Part shown: piece by piece, positions 37,201 through 46,991 of the stretch | Position numbering within the stretch: the stretch's first letter is position 1 | Layout: every line of letters begins with the position of its first letter | From: Sulfurimonas sp. | Lineage (GTDB): Bacteria > Campylobacterota > Campylobacteria > Campylobacterales > Sulfurimonadaceae | Direction: 5' to 3' | NCBI RefSeq assembly: GCF_029027405.1 | Contig: NZ_CP093396.1 | Coordinates: 868,001-932,000, forward strand | DNA: 64,000 bases | Translations under genes and position numbers: made by a program | Notes under the pieces: model-generated | Seen by the model: the letters and a program-made list of their open reading frames with translations, nothing else | Told to the model about the DNA's origin: nothing | Database searches by the model: none

Positions 37201-40200
37201 TTAAAGGTTCATCCTCTGATGGACATAATAGTGAGTTAGGGCATGAAGAAATACTTGTTGTAAAATTTGATACAGATGTATCGTCTATTGATGTTTCTTT
37301 TTCATGGAAACATAGTGGCGAGATAGCTGTGATTACATTTTACAAAGATGGCAAAGTAGTTGGTACTGCTACTTATAAAAAGGGTAGTGATGGTATCGAT
37401 GACCCTGTTACATTTAAACCTGATAATGGTGCAAAATTTGATAAGGCTGTATTTAGTGCTCCTAATTCAGGAGATGATTATCTTATTCACTCTATAAGCT
37501 ATGAAAAAGTTGAAACTGCGTCAGATCCATTAATTGTAGAGGAAGAAGGTTCTGTAGCATTTAGTATAGTTTCTGCCCTTACTGATACAGATGGTTCAGA
37601 GTCCCTAAAAGTTGAGTTAAAAGATATTCCAGTTGGATTTACTATATCAGATGGTACAAATTCGTTTACATCAACTGATTTAACAACCAGTGTAGATATG
37701 ACAAGCTGGGATAAAAGTAATCTTACCTTGAAGACTACAAATGTATCTGATACAACTACTTACACATTAAAAGTAGTCTCAACTAGTACAGAGTCTTCAA
37801 GCGGAGATGAGGCTACGACAACTAAAACTATTCAAGTAACAGTTACTGATAATGAACAAATTGCTTTAGAGATGAATACACCAACAACATTTGTAGAAGA
37901 TGCTACTTGGGCAGGTGATACGGTAACAACAGTAAAAACTGTAAATGATCCTGATGGTTCAGATTACACATATACAATTCAAGATGCAAGTGGATTCTAT
38001 GCAATAGATGCAACTACTGGTGAAGTTACATTAACAACAAGAGGTGCGGCAGAAGTAAATGTAGGTAGAGATCTTCCAACCTTTAGTGTAGCAGTATCTT
38101 CAACAACTGGTCAAACATCAACAAGTACTCCTGCAAGTGTGGATCCATTAGTAATATTTGTTAATGATGTCACAAAAACTAATTTGGATATGAATATTAC
38201 AGATAACAATACAATATTGAGAGTTAATGCTGCAAATGGTGTTTTTGCGAATGATAGTGATGAAGATGATGTACTATCAATATCCACATTTACTATTGCA
38301 GGAGATGCTACAGAATATACAGCAGGTCAAACAGTAACAATTGCAGATCAAGGCACACTTACTCTAAATGCAGATGGTGGATATACATTTACGCCTATAA
38401 ATAACTACTATGGTAATCTACAGGTTGTTACTTATAAAACAAATACAGGTTCAACTGATACTCTTACTATCAATGTTGCTGCCATGGCAGATGCTCCGAC
38501 ACTAGATATTACGAGTGATATAACTACTACTCAGTTAATAACAATAGAAAATGTAAATACTAAAAATAACGGATTTGAGATCACTTCTCACAATATATAT
38601 GGTCCATCAATTATAAGTACTGATGTATATCGAGATGGATTTGGTGTTGAAGGTTCAATTTTTGGTGAAGATAATGAGTTAAGGAGTGGAGAATTACTTA
38701 CTGTAGACTTTGATACATATCAACGGTCTATTGATGTTTGTTTTTCAAGTAAAGATAGTAGTGAGACAGCTAAGGTTATATTTTTAAAAGATGGCGCAGT
38801 AGTTGGTACTGCTACTCATAAAGGTGGTGGTGATGGTATCGATACCCCTGTTACATTCAGACCTGAAAATGGTGAACAATTTAATCAGGTTGTATTTGAA
38901 GCTCCTTATGGAAGTGATTATCTTATTCACTCTATAAGCTATAAAGATGAAACTGTATCAGGTCCATTAATTGTATATGAAGAAGATTCTGTAGCATTTA
39001 GTATAGTTTCTGCCCTTACTGATACAGATGGTTCAGAGTCTCTAAAAGTTGAGTTAAAAGATATTCCAGTTGGATTTACTATATCAGATGGTACAAATTC
39101 GTTTACATCAACTGATTTAACAACCAGTGTAGATATGACAAGCTGGGATAAAAGTAATCTTACCTTGAAGACTACAAATGTATCTGATACAACTACTTAC
39201 ACATTAAAAGTAGTCTCAACTAGTACAGAGTCTTCAAACGGAGATGAGGCTACGACAACTAAAACTATTCAAGTAACAGTTACTGATAATGAACCAATTG
39301 CTTTAGAGATGAATACACCAACAACATTTGTAGAAGATGCTACTTGGGCAGGTGATACGGTAACAACAGTAAAAACTGTAAATGATCCTGATGGTTCAGA
39401 TTACACATATACAATTCAAGATACAAATGGAATATTTGGAATATTTCCAAGTGGATTCTATACGATAGATGCAACTACTGGTGAAGTTACATTAACAACA
39501 GCAGGTGCGGCAGAAGTAAATGAAGGTAAATATCTTCCACCATTTACTGTAACAGTATCTTCAACAACTGGTCAAACATCAACAAGTACTCCAGTAAGTG
39601 TAGTCATAAATGAGCCAATTGCTTTAGAGATGAATACACCAACAAAATTTGTAGAAGATGCTACTTATGCAGGTGATACAGTAACAACAGTAAAAACTGT
39701 AAATGATCCTGATGGTTCAGATTACACATATACAATTCAAGATACAAATGGATTCTTTGGACTATTTTCAAGTGGATTCTATGTAATAGATGCAACTACT
39801 GGTGAAGTTACATTAACAACAGCAGGTGCATCAGAAGTAAATGAAGGTAAAGATCTTCCACCATTTACTGTAACAGTATCTTCAACAAGCGGTCAAACAG
39901 CACCAAGTACCCCAGTAAATGTAGATCCATCAATAATACTTATGGGTGATAACATAAAAATTAATTCGGATATAAATAGTACAAATGAAGATACAATATT
40001 CACTTTAGAAAAAGGTGATAATTTAGATTTTTCAGATGCTAATATCGTAAGTATTATTAATGTAGAAAAAATTGATATGACTGATGGAACGCACACTATA
40101 AGTAACTTATCATTAGATGATATTATGGATATGACAGGTCCTGAAAATAGATTAGAAATCATAGGTGATAGTGACGATAAAATTGAAGGTTTAGATACTG

Positions 40201-40325
40201 CTGGTTGGGATGAAACAGGAGATACAACGGATAATATACATGAGTATAGTCGCACAAATGGTGATGGTTCAACAGATAGCATAACATTAACAATAGATGA
40301 GCAAATAGATACAACAGGTATGTAA
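34248..40325 (+). CDS. Giant LapA-like repeat adhesin
   Basis: 2025 residues. The first 115 are a retention module of type I-secreted biofilm adhesins (GKFFAKDKDGNVVELKNGD...), followed by TAAG at 119-122, the usual LapG cleavage motif. Then come an acidic linker, seven copies of a 107-residue Ig-like repeat (about 182-930), and two longer duplicated blocks (DITTTQLITIENVN..., then SVAFSIVSALTDTDGSESLKV and cadherin-like IDATTGEVTLTT units, the last of these three times). The C-terminus (ISNLSLDDIMDMTG, then a short Asp/Gly-rich tail) resembles T1SS secretion signals. It probably anchors cells to surfaces. Secretion and LapD/LapG genes are not in the window. An AGGAG site precedes the ATG. 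Confidence 0.9.
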   Translation: MATKIATVSNLEGKFFAKDKDGNVVELKNGDTIFEDMTVFGDKNNPASEKIQFAMNNGSDDVVLNGTQEQTFDSSLNDEPSEESGLSKESVEKALIKELYVQEDKTDTKDEDLGILDETAAGEEKAKQNEGGEGQFADRDAVQTDVTTKLRSAKFELDDKPQEVERKLIVEQKEDGEVVDTTPTTAPTVTITEDTNNDGSLVNSEISGATDIKIDLPDGAVAGDTLNVTIDGTTTKVTITDAMITAKVYTTSVATPVEGATLKVSATITDQNNNTSASSSDSVTRADETPTTAPTVTITEDTNNDGSLVNSEISGATDIKIDLPDGAVAGDTLNVTIDGTTTKVTITDAMITAKVYTTSVATPVEGATLKVSATITDQNNNTSASSSDSVTRADETPTTAPTVTITEDTNNDGSLVNSEISGATDIKIDLPDGAVAGDTLNVTIDGTTTKVTITDAMITAKVYTTSVATPVEGATLKVSATITDQNNNTSASSSDSVTRADETPTTAPTVTITEDTNNDGSLVNSEISGATDIKIDLPDGAVAGDTLNVTIDSTTTKVTITDAMITAKVYTTSVATPVEGATLKVSATITDQNNNTSASSSDSVTRADETPTTAPTVTITEDTNNDGSLVNSEISGATDIKIDLPDGAVAGDTLNVTIDGTTTKVTITDAMITAKVYTTSVATPVEGATLKVSATITDQNNNTSASSSDSVTRADETPTTAPTVTITEDTNNDGSLVNSEISGATDIKIDLPDGAVAGDTLNVTIDGTTTKVTITDAMITAKVYTTSVATPVEGATLKVSATITDQNNNTSASSSDSVTRADETPTTAPTVTITEDTNNDGSLVNSEISGATDIKIDLPDGAVAGDTLNVTIDSTTTKVTITDAMITAKVYTTSVATPVEGATLKVSATITDQNNNTSASSSDSVTRADQAEAPTLDITRDTTTTQLITIENVNTTNNGFEISTKKADGSDSTISINKNHDGFGVKGSSSDGHNSELGHEEILVVKFDTDVSSIDVSFSWKHSGEIAVITFYKDGKVVGTATYKKGSDGIDDPVTFKPDNGAKFDKAVFSAPNSGDDYLIHSISYEKVETASDPLIVEEEGSVAFSIVSALTDTDGSESLKVELKDIPVGFTISDGTNSFTSTDLTTSVDMTSWDKSNLTLKTTNVSDTTTYTLKVVSTSTESSSGDEATTTKTIQVTVTDNEQIALEMNTPTTFVEDATWAGDTVTTVKTVNDPDGSDYTYTIQDASGFYAIDATTGEVTLTTRGAAEVNVGRDLPTFSVAVSSTTGQTSTSTPASVDPLVIFVNDVTKTNLDMNITDNNTILRVNAANGVFANDSDEDDVLSISTFTIAGDATEYTAGQTVTIADQGTLTLNADGGYTFTPINNYYGNLQVVTYKTNTGSTDTLTINVAAMADAPTLDITSDITTTQLITIENVNTKNNGFEITSHNIYGPSIISTDVYRDGFGVEGSIFGEDNELRSGELLTVDFDTYQRSIDVCFSSKDSSETAKVIFLKDGAVVGTATHKGGGDGIDTPVTFRPENGEQFNQVVFEAPYGSDYLIHSISYKDETVSGPLIVYEEDSVAFSIVSALTDTDGSESLKVELKDIPVGFTISDGTNSFTSTDLTTSVDMTSWDKSNLTLKTTNVSDTTTYTLKVVSTSTESSNGDEATTTKTIQVTVTDNEPIALEMNTPTTFVEDATWAGDTVTTVKTVNDPDGSDYTYTIQDTNGIFGIFPSGFYTIDATTGEVTLTTAGAAEVNEGKYLPPFTVTVSSTTGQTSTSTPVSVVINEPIALEMNTPTKFVEDATYAGDTVTTVKTVNDPDGSDYTYTIQDTNGFFGLFSSGFYVIDATTGEVTLTTAGASEVNEGKDLPPFTVTVSSTSGQTAPSTPVNVDPSIILMGDNIKINSDINSTNEDTIFTLEKGDNLDFSDANIVSIINVEKIDMTDGTHTISNLSLDDIMDMTGPENRLEIIGDSDDKIEGLDTAGWDETGDTTDNIHEYSRTNGDGSTDSITLTIDEQIDTTGM
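34791..37037 (+). repeat. Seven tandem 321-bp repeats in the adhesin gene
   Basis: Units start at 34791, 35112, 35433, 35754, 36075, 36396 and 36717. They look identical except that units 4 and 7 have GATTCAACT where the others have GATGGAACT (Gly to Ser). The order G-G-G-S-G-G-S suggests that a block of three units (963 bp) was duplicated. Confidence 0.97.
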
Positions 40326-40388
40326 CCTGATTGTAATAAAATTAAAACAACATTTTGCTACAATAGTAAAAAATAATTAGGTAGTTTT

Positions 40389-40553
40389 ATGAGTGCAAAG
40401 ATTGTTGTTGTTGAAAATGTCTTGGGAGATGGAGAACTTTACCAGTGCAAGACTGTAAATGTAGTCATAAATAGACTAAAAGAAAAGATAGACCCACTAA
40501 AAATAAAAGAGTATATACAAACTGTTAGAGGAGTTGGATGCCGCCTGTGTTAA
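40389..40553 (+). pseudogene. Response regulator reduced to its two ends
   Basis: 54 codons. MSAKIVVVE looks like the first strand of a receiver domain, joined straight to ENVLGDGELYQCKTVNVVIN...KIKEYIQTVRGVGCRLC, the last third of an OmpR-type winged-helix domain. The phospho-acceptor Asp and the recognition helix start are gone, about 170 codons in all, without loss of frame. It overlaps the sensor kinase start by 16 bp, the usual RR-HK arrangement. A TACAAT -10-like box lies at about 40359-40364. Confidence 0.75.
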
Positions 40554-41941
40554 AAATTCATCAATTATTTATTATCAAGTTTCTTCTTCTTTTTGTTGGG
40601 ACACTTTTTATTACTTCACTTATAAGTTATGTCGCTTTAAAATCTATCATAATTGAACATAACAAAAATCATCTACGAAATGCAATAATATTAATGGAAT
40701 TAGAGTTAGATAAGATTGAAGATTTAGACTCTTTTTCCTTGAAGGTTAAAAAAAGAACTAACTTAAGAGTAACAATGATAGATATAAATGGAATTGTTAT
40801 AGCTGAATCAGATGCAGATAAAAAGAGTATGGACAATCACGCTTCAAGATATGAAGTTATGCAAGCCAATAAAGAAGAATTTTCTTATGTTCTAAGATAT
40901 TCAAAAACATTAAGCGTTGATTTTTTATATGTAGTGAAAAAATTATCTTATTTAAACGAAGAGATATATATTCGACTCTCAATGAGTTTAGAACAAATTA
41001 TGAGTGATTTCTACTCTCTTTGGTCTAAGTTAGTTCTAGTTTTTATACTTTTTATTATTATGGCTTTTTATGTTTCAAAGAAGATGAGTGAAAGAGTTGT
41101 TTATGATATAAATCAAATCACAAACTTTTTAGATGAAATCAGCAACAAAAACTATAAAGCCATAGTGAAAACAAAATACTTTTATGAGTTTTTGCAAATA
41201 TCTTTAATGCTTAAAAATCTTGTGAAAAAATTAAGTTCAAGAGAGAAACAAAAAAGAAAATACACAGCGAAGCTTAGACTAATGAACAAACAAAGAAATG
41301 ACATACTTTCAGCTATATCCCATGAGTTTAAAAATCCTATTGCTTCCATCATGGGTTATGCACAAACACTTCAAGATGATCCAGAAATTTCACCAAAAAT
41401 TCGTGAGAAATTTTTAAATAAAATAAGTTCAAATGGAGATAAAATATCAAAAATGCTAGATAGACTTGCTTTGTCCGTTAAACTTGAAAATAAAGATTTA
41501 GACATAAGTTTAAGTGAGTTTGATATGAAACTTTTATGTGAAGAGGTCATTTTAAATCTAAGCTCAAAATATAAAAAGAGAGAGATAAATTTAAAAGCAG
41601 ATAAAACAATAATTAAAGCAGATAAAACAATGATAGAGTTAGTTCTTATAAACTTAATAGATAATGCTTTAAAGTACTCAGAATTAGAAGTAAATATTCT
41701 TCTTGAAGATGGAGAAGTGTTTGTTATAGATAAAGGAATCGGCATACAAGAAGAGCATCTAGATAAAGTTACAGGAAAATTTTACAGAGTTAAGAAAAAT
41801 TCTTGGGATAATTCAATGGGCATAGGTTTAGCTATGGTTAGTTATATTCTTAAGATTCATGATTCAAAATTAGAGATAGAGTCTATCTTTGCCAAAGGTT
41901 CAACTTTTAGCTTTTCTATGAAAGAGATGATAAAAAAATAG
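40538..41941 (+). CDS. Sensor histidine kinase
   Basis: 467 residues. Two membrane helices (about 10-32 and 160-180) flank a periplasmic domain of about 125 residues; then a HAMP-like linker, HisKA with the phospho-acceptor in AISHEFKNP (near 262), and a HATPase with N box LINLIDNALKYSE, G1 box VIDKGIGIQ and G2 box MGIGLAMVSYIL. It looks intact, but the response-regulator gene that should be its partner is gutted, so it is an orphan, cross-talks with another regulator, or is on its way out. The stimulus is unknown. Confidence 0.92.
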   Translation: MPPVLKIHQLFIIKFLLLFVGTLFITSLISYVALKSIIIEHNKNHLRNAIILMELELDKIEDLDSFSLKVKKRTNLRVTMIDINGIVIAESDADKKSMDNHASRYEVMQANKEEFSYVLRYSKTLSVDFLYVVKKLSYLNEEIYIRLSMSLEQIMSDFYSLWSKLVLVFILFIIMAFYVSKKMSERVVYDINQITNFLDEISNKNYKAIVKTKYFYEFLQISLMLKNLVKKLSSREKQKRKYTAKLRLMNKQRNDILSAISHEFKNPIASIMGYAQTLQDDPEISPKIREKFLNKISSNGDKISKMLDRLALSVKLENKDLDISLSEFDMKLLCEEVILNLSSKYKKREINLKADKTIIKADKTMIELVLINLIDNALKYSELEVNILLEDGEVFVIDKGIGIQEEHLDKVTGKFYRVKKNSWDNSMGIGLAMVSYILKIHDSKLEIESIFAKGSTFSFSMKEMIKK

Positions 41942-42013
41942 CAAAATGCAATATTTTTGCAACTATGATTTTTTTTGAGATATATTTTTATTATTAAATT
42001 AGTAGGAATATAA

Positions 42014-42232
42014 ATGCGAAATTTTGAAGCGATTGTAGTAGAGTTGAAATATCACTTAACACCACAAAAGAGTAAAAAAGTTTTAGATAAAGATGTTGCA
42101 GATATATTAAAATTATCTCAATCAAACTTTGCAACTTTAAAAAGAAGAAATGTTACACCATATAAAAATATTTTAGAGTATTGCGAAAAAGAGAAACTAT
42201 CTTGTAATGAGATATTTTTTCAAGATAGTTAA
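42014..42232 (+). CDS. Small HTH protein, CI-repressor-like
   Basis: 72 residues. It resembles the N-terminal DNA-binding domain of phage CI-type repressors (VADILKLSQSNFATLKRRN, then YCEKEKLSCNEIFF), without the C-terminal cleavage/dimerisation domain. Such small proteins are frequent in Campylobacterota. It follows the histidine kinase by 72 nt on the same strand and converges on dnaX with a 4-bp overlap of the stop ends. Target genes are unknown. Confidence 0.75.
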   Translation: MRNFEAIVVELKYHLTPQKSKKVLDKDVADILKLSQSNFATLKRRNVTPYKNILEYCEKEKLSCNEIFFQDS

Positions 42233-43875
42233 ATCTTAGACTGAATAGTAATCTTTGTAGCTTCAAACATTTCAATGGCTTTTTGAACCATAGGTTCATC
42301 TTTGATATTGTTTGAATCTACTTCTTTAGTAGATTCGTCAGTTGATGAGCAATTAGTCACACAACTTCCACTCCCACCAATCTCAGCTTCTTCTACCATA
42401 GACGAAGGTTCAGGCTCTTGAGGCTCTGGTACTGATGCTTTTGTGCATCTATTGCCTTTTATCTTTGTTTGGAATCCATAAGCTTCTTTTACTAGATGCT
42501 GTATAGCTCCCCAACCATGTTTTAGAGCTTTTTTTGCTTCTTCATCAGGGCAACTTTCCCAAGTAAGTAATCCATCCTCAAAAGATACAAATGTTATGGA
42601 TTTTTCAAAACAGATACCTAAGTCATTATTTCTATCTTTTATACTTGCGATTAGTTCATCAAATTTTTGATTTGTTAAAGGTGTTACTACTTCTTCTTTT
42701 TTTGCTTCTGCTTGTATCGGCTCTTGAATACTTGAAGCTTCTTTAACTTCTGTAGTCGCTTTTACTGTTTCTTGTGGTTTTATAATTTCCTGCGGTCTCT
42801 GAATCTCTTTTTGTAAAGATTCTATCATTTGATCTACTTCTTTTATACGAAGAGCTTCAATCATTTTAAAGAAAATCATAGAAAGTACAAAAGAACCATC
42901 AGCATTTATAGAAAACAGATATTTTGAATCACTTAAAATTCTAAAAAATCTATCTAACACAAGAGTAGAAAAAAGTGCATCTTGGTTATACATACGCTCT
43001 TTAAGATAAGCAATAAGCTCATCAACAACCATTTCTGCTTCATAATCTTCTAATACTTTTGTATACTCAACAAGTTGTGCATAGTCTTTTGCAAAAACAG
43101 CATTAAATAAATCAGTTATAAACTTTGGATCAACAAGACCTAGCATATCTGTAACTGTATTAACATCAACATGATTTTTGGAGTAAATTATAGCTTGATC
43201 TAAAAGCGTAAGTGTATCTCTAAGACTTCCGCTTCCACTTCTTGCTAAGATTTCCAAGGCATCATGTTCATAGCCAATTTTTTCAAGATTTAGTATATGA
43301 GCTAAGTGGTCTATAACCTTATTTGTTGCGATGCGTTTAAATCTAAAGTGTTGAGTACGACTAAGTATAGTTGCTGGAAGTTTTAGTGGATCGGTAGTTG
43401 CTAATATGAACTTTACATACTCAGGTGGTTCTTCAAGTGTTTTTAAAAGAGCATTAAAAGCAGGAGTACTTAACATATGAACTTCATCGATTATGATAAC
43501 TTTAAATCTTGCACTACTTGGTTTGTATTTTGTTTGTTCAACAAGACTTTTTATATCATCTATTCCACGATTTGAAGCCGCGTCCATTTCTATGATATCT
43601 ATATGGCGGTTTTGCAGTGCAGAAACACAGTTTGAGCAAACTCCACAAGGTTGATGACTCATGCCTTCTTCACATATTAGAGCCTTTGCAAAGATGCGGG
43701 CAGTTGAAGTTTTCCCACTTCCTCTTAATCCTGAAAAAAGATAAGCATGAGAGAGTCTGTTTGAATCAAGTGCGAGTGATAGTGTTTGTGATATTGTTTC
43801 TTGACCGATTAGTTCATCAAATGTAGATGGACGATATTTTCTTGCTAAAACTTCTGAAGATTCTTTCAACTGCAA
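42229..43875 (-). CDS. dnaX: DNA polymerase III subunit gamma/tau
   Basis: 548 residues. AAA+ clamp-loader core with Walker A GLRGSGKTSTARI, the zinc-binding Cys cluster after it (CEEGMSHQPCGVCSNC), Walker B IIDEVHMLS, SRC-like sensor LSRTQHF and GSGSLRDTL. A Glu/Pro/Lys-rich linker (about 355-395) leads to a diverged C-terminal domain. It loads the sliding clamp and organises the replisome. Last gene of the rho-murI-dnaX minus-strand group. Confidence 0.97.
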   Translation of the reverse strand: MQLKESSEVLARKYRPSTFDELIGQETISQTLSLALDSNRLSHAYLFSGLRGSGKTSTARIFAKALICEEGMSHQPCGVCSNCVSALQNRHIDIIEMDAASNRGIDDIKSLVEQTKYKPSSARFKVIIIDEVHMLSTPAFNALLKTLEEPPEYVKFILATTDPLKLPATILSRTQHFRFKRIATNKVIDHLAHILNLEKIGYEHDALEILARSGSGSLRDTLTLLDQAIIYSKNHVDVNTVTDMLGLVDPKFITDLFNAVFAKDYAQLVEYTKVLEDYEAEMVVDELIAYLKERMYNQDALFSTLVLDRFFRILSDSKYLFSINADGSFVLSMIFFKMIEALRIKEVDQMIESLQKEIQRPQEIIKPQETVKATTEVKEASSIQEPIQAEAKKEEVVTPLTNQKFDELIASIKDRNNDLGICFEKSITFVSFEDGLLTWESCPDEEAKKALKHGWGAIQHLVKEAYGFQTKIKGNRCTKASVPEPQEPEPSSMVEEAEIGGSGSCVTNCSSTDESTKEVDSNNIKDEPMVQKAIEMFEATKITIQSKI

Positions 43876-43921
43876 CTCCGAATTTAATTAGAAAGATTCT
43901 ATCATTTAAAGAGTTAATATT

Positions 43922-44665
43922 TTATTTATCGAGCCATTTCTTTGCAATATTTTTTAACGCTTGTGGATTTTCTGAAGAGAAAAATTCTAGTTTAGTGTTT
44001 TTATATTTTGTAATAAATTCAAATTTATTTTCAAGATACTCAACGATGGCATCTCCAGAGTGAATAAGTATAGTTTCATCTCCAAAGTAGTTTTTTATTG
44101 TCTTTGAAATAAGAGGAAAATGTGTACATCCTAAGATAATGGCATCTGGTTTTTGAAGATTTTGAAAGTAATGCTTTAGAGTTGCATCTAAGACTTCCCC
44201 TTCATATATTTCTTCTTCAACAAGAGGTACAAAAAGTCCTGTTGCTTTTGATTCTATATTTTTAAATTCTTTGTCTTTAAGTCCTAGTTCATAAGCTTTT
44301 GAGTTTATCGTTGCCTTTGTACCAAGAACTAAAATATTGGAGTTTTTATCTTCAAGTGCATTTGCTGTGGCTAAGATACCAGCTTCAACCACTCCTATAA
44401 CAGGGCAAGTAGAGTGTTCTCTCATCTCATCTAATGCATGAGCACTTACAGAATTACAAGCTACTATGATTAGGTCAATATCAAAATCTTTGAAAAACTC
44501 AACTGCTTCAATAGCGTAACGAATGATAGTAGTTTTGTCTTTTATTCCATAAGGAACACGAGCAGTATCTCCGAAGTAGATTATCTTCTCAAAAAGTTTA
44601 TGCTCTAAAAGTGACTTAACAACAGTTAATCCACCAATTCCACTATCAAATACTCCTACTTTCAT
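43922..44665 (-). CDS. murI: Glutamate racemase
   Basis: 247 residues. Family motifs: FDSGIGGLTVVKSL at the N-terminus, VACNSVSAHAL with the first catalytic Cys and LGCTHFPLI with the second. It makes D-glutamate for peptidoglycan. Two nt separate it from rho upstream and 46 from dnaX downstream, so the three genes are likely one transcript. Confidence 0.97.
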   Translation of the reverse strand: MKVGVFDSGIGGLTVVKSLLEHKLFEKIIYFGDTARVPYGIKDKTTIIRYAIEAVEFFKDFDIDLIIVACNSVSAHALDEMREHSTCPVIGVVEAGILATANALEDKNSNILVLGTKATINSKAYELGLKDKEFKNIESKATGLFVPLVEEEIYEGEVLDATLKHYFQNLQKPDAIILGCTHFPLISKTIKNYFGDETILIHSGDAIVEYLENKFEFITKYKNTKLEFFSSENPQALKNIAKKWLDK

Positions 44666-44667
44666 AA

Positions 44668-46020
44668 TTATGAGTTTGTATTCATGCTCTCAAGAAATTC
44701 ATCATTAGTTTCGTTTTTGCCCATAGTAGTGTATATGAATTTTAATGCTTCAACTTCATTATCTTGTTTATGAAGCATTTGACGAAGGATAAATACTTTT
44801 TGTAAGTTCTCTTTACCAATAAGAAGTTCATCTTTACGAGTACCAGATTTAAGAATATCCATAGCTGGGTAAATTCTTCTATCAGCAATTTTTCTATCAA
44901 GAACAACTTCCATATTACCAGTACCTTTGAACTCTTCAAAGATAACTTCGTCCATTCTACTACCAGTATCTACAAGAGCAGTAGCGATGATAGTTAAACT
45001 TCCACCATTTTCAATGTTTCTTGCAGCTCCGAAGAATCTTTTTGGTTTATGTAGAGCATTTGCATCTACACCACCAGAAAGTACTTTACCGCTTGAAGGT
45101 GTTACAGTATTATATGCACGAGCAAGACGAGTGATAGAATCAAGAAGGATTACAACATCTCTACCTAACTCAACAAGTCTTTTTGCCTTTTCAATTACCA
45201 TCTCAGCAACTTTAACATGGTTTTTAGCTGGCATATCAAAAGTAGAGCTATAAACTTCACCCTTAACACTTCTTTCCATATCTGTTACTTCTTCTGGTCT
45301 TTCATCAACAAGTAAAACCATTAAATCAACTTCTGAATGATTTGCAGCGATACCATGAGCAATCTCTTTAAGCAATTCTGTTTTACCACTTCTTGGAGGT
45401 GCAACAATCAGACCACGCTGACCTTTACCAATAGGACAAAATAAATCCATCATACGGCCAGTAAGACCTTTTTCTCTATACTCTAGTTTGAATTTTTCTA
45501 ATGGATAAAGTGGAGTAAGGTTTTCAAATAGAGGTCTTTTTTTACTCTCTTCAGGAGGTAAGCTGTTTACTGCCTCTATCTTGATAAGTGCATAATAACG
45601 CTCTTGATCTTTTGGAGGTCTTACTTGACCTGTAACCACATCACCATTTCTAAGTGCAAATCTTTTTATCTGTGTATTTGACACATAAGCATCGTTGATA
45701 CTTTCGTTAAAACTTTTATCTATAGAACGGATAAACCCATATCCATCTTGCATAATTTCTAAAATACCACTAAATAGTATGAAACCACCTTGCTCAGTTT
45801 GAGCTTTTAGAATTTCAAAAATAATATCTTGTCTTTTTAGTTCATTTGGATGCTCAACTTTTAACTCGTTAGCAATTACTACTAATTCTTCTGTAGTTTT
45901 TGTGCGAAGGTCTTCAACGCTAGCGCCTTTAACGGGTTTGTGAGTTCTTGATTTAGAGTTATTTCTATTGTTGTTATTGTTATTGTTTTTACGTGGTTGT
46001 TGTGAATTGTTTTCACTCAT
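44668..46020 (-). CDS. rho: Transcription termination factor Rho
   Basis: 450 residues. An Asn-rich start (runs NNNNNNN) precedes the SAP-like Rho_N helices, the RNA-binding cold-shock domain with GYGFIRS, and the hexameric ATPase: Walker [12 protein letters not shown], Walker [17 protein letters not shown]-loop/R-loop [24 protein letters not shown]. Asn-rich low-complexity inserts near the N-terminus are known from other Rho proteins. First gene of the rho-murI-dnaX group. Confidence 0.97.
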   Translation of the reverse strand: MSENNSQQPRKNNNNNNNRNNSKSRTHKPVKGASVEDLRTKTTEELVVIANELKVEHPNELKRQDIIFEILKAQTEQGGFILFSGILEIMQDGYGFIRSIDKSFNESINDAYVSNTQIKRFALRNGDVVTGQVRPPKDQERYYALIKIEAVNSLPPEESKKRPLFENLTPLYPLEKFKLEYREKGLTGRMMDLFCPIGKGQRGLIVAPPRSGKTELLKEIAHGIAANHSEVDLMVLLVDERPEEVTDMERSVKGEVYSSTFDMPAKNHVKVAEMVIEKAKRLVELGRDVVILLDSITRLARAYNTVTPSSGKVLSGGVDANALHKPKRFFGAARNIENGGSLTIIATALVDTGSRMDEVIFEEFKGTGNMEVVLDRKIADRRIYPAMDILKSGTRKDELLIGKENLQKVFILRQMLHKQDNEVEALKFIYTTMGKNETNDEFLESMNTNS

Positions 46021-46260
46021 AAAGTAAGTACCTTAATTTATTTGGGATTTTTTATTGTAAGAAAGGGTTGATAAGTTATTTTAATAATGTAATTTTACTA
46101 TAATAGGATGAAAAAAGTCAAGTTTATGTATTAGTCCATAACGTTTGTTGTGATTGATGATTTTCCTTTAGGTAAATTATTCGTTCCTCGTATTTGTTAG
46201 ACTTTGTGCTTAATTAGCTGTAAAAGCAAATCATTAATATTATCTTGAAATACATTATCT

Positions 46261-46953
46261 CGACTTAATTAAAAAAAAACGGGTGCATAAAACACCTTAC
46301 AGAAGTTCAAGAAGAGGAATAAAGAGGTATTTTTGTAAGGACTGTAAAACTTCTTTTAGTTCAAAAAGAAGACCAGAACAGCTACAAAGAATAATCTTTA
46401 AAGAATACTTTTTGCATCGCCAAACACTCAAACAGCTTTCAGCTAAATATGATAAATCTATACCTTGGGTAATGAAGTAAAGAGACGTACCACAAGGGCA
46501 TAAGCATCACTTCCATCAAAAGAAAATTGTACAGCGATATATTACAATGTGACCAAAACTTTACCCAAAAGCTAGATGAATTGGATGAAATCTACCGAGA
46601 CTTTTTAGAAGAAAAATCCATATCTTCAACTACTGGAGAACTTCACTATACTCATCCAAGAATAAGAGCTGCGTATAGAAGCTTGAGAACGAATTTACCT
46701 TATACCCCAAGGGCAGGCTTCACGCTCTTTTTACTTACAAAAACTATAAGAAATTATCTATATCAAATACTACAAATGCACTTGAAGGTGGAGTATTCTC
46801 TCATATGACTAGGTGCGCTTGAGGGTAAAAATATGATTAGTTTACATCGTGGATTGAGTAAAAGTTTGAAGTTGAGTTTAGTTTAGTAGATTATTATTTG
46901 GTAAATTATAAGAAAAAGTAGAAAATTATGCACCCGTTTTTTTAATTAAGTCG
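46261..46953 (+). mobile_element. Decayed insertion sequence with long inverted repeats
   Basis: Ends are a near-perfect inverted repeat: 46261-46290 (CGACTTAATT, A9, CGGGTGCATAA) and 46926-46953 with the same sequence but A7. Inside is a broken transposase. Length is 693 bp, short for the type, and no target duplication is seen at the flanks. It lies between rho and a small unknown gene. Confidence 0.85.
46283..46880 (+). pseudogene. Broken zinc-ribbon transposase (IS1249/IS256-like)
   Basis: Three frames must be joined. 46283-46480 has the zinc-ribbon end KRYFCKDCKTSFSSKRRP and the HTH LKQLSAKYDKS; 46527-46808 has a middle part (HPRIRAAYRSLRTNLPY); a third frame from about 46715 has LFTYKNYKKLSISNTTNALEGGVFSHM and SLHRGLSKSLKLSLV. 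The NTTN-x-x-EGG motif is typical of IS1249-like transposases; family assignment is tentative. Frameshifts, stops and probable internal deletion make it inactive. Confidence 0.75.
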
Positions 46954-46991
46954 AAAACTCTACAAAGAATAGTTTCTGAGTAATTTTGTTT

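Noticed and set aside
43617..44063. Two + strand frames opposite dnaX and murI.
   Set aside because: Antisense shadows of well-supported genes.
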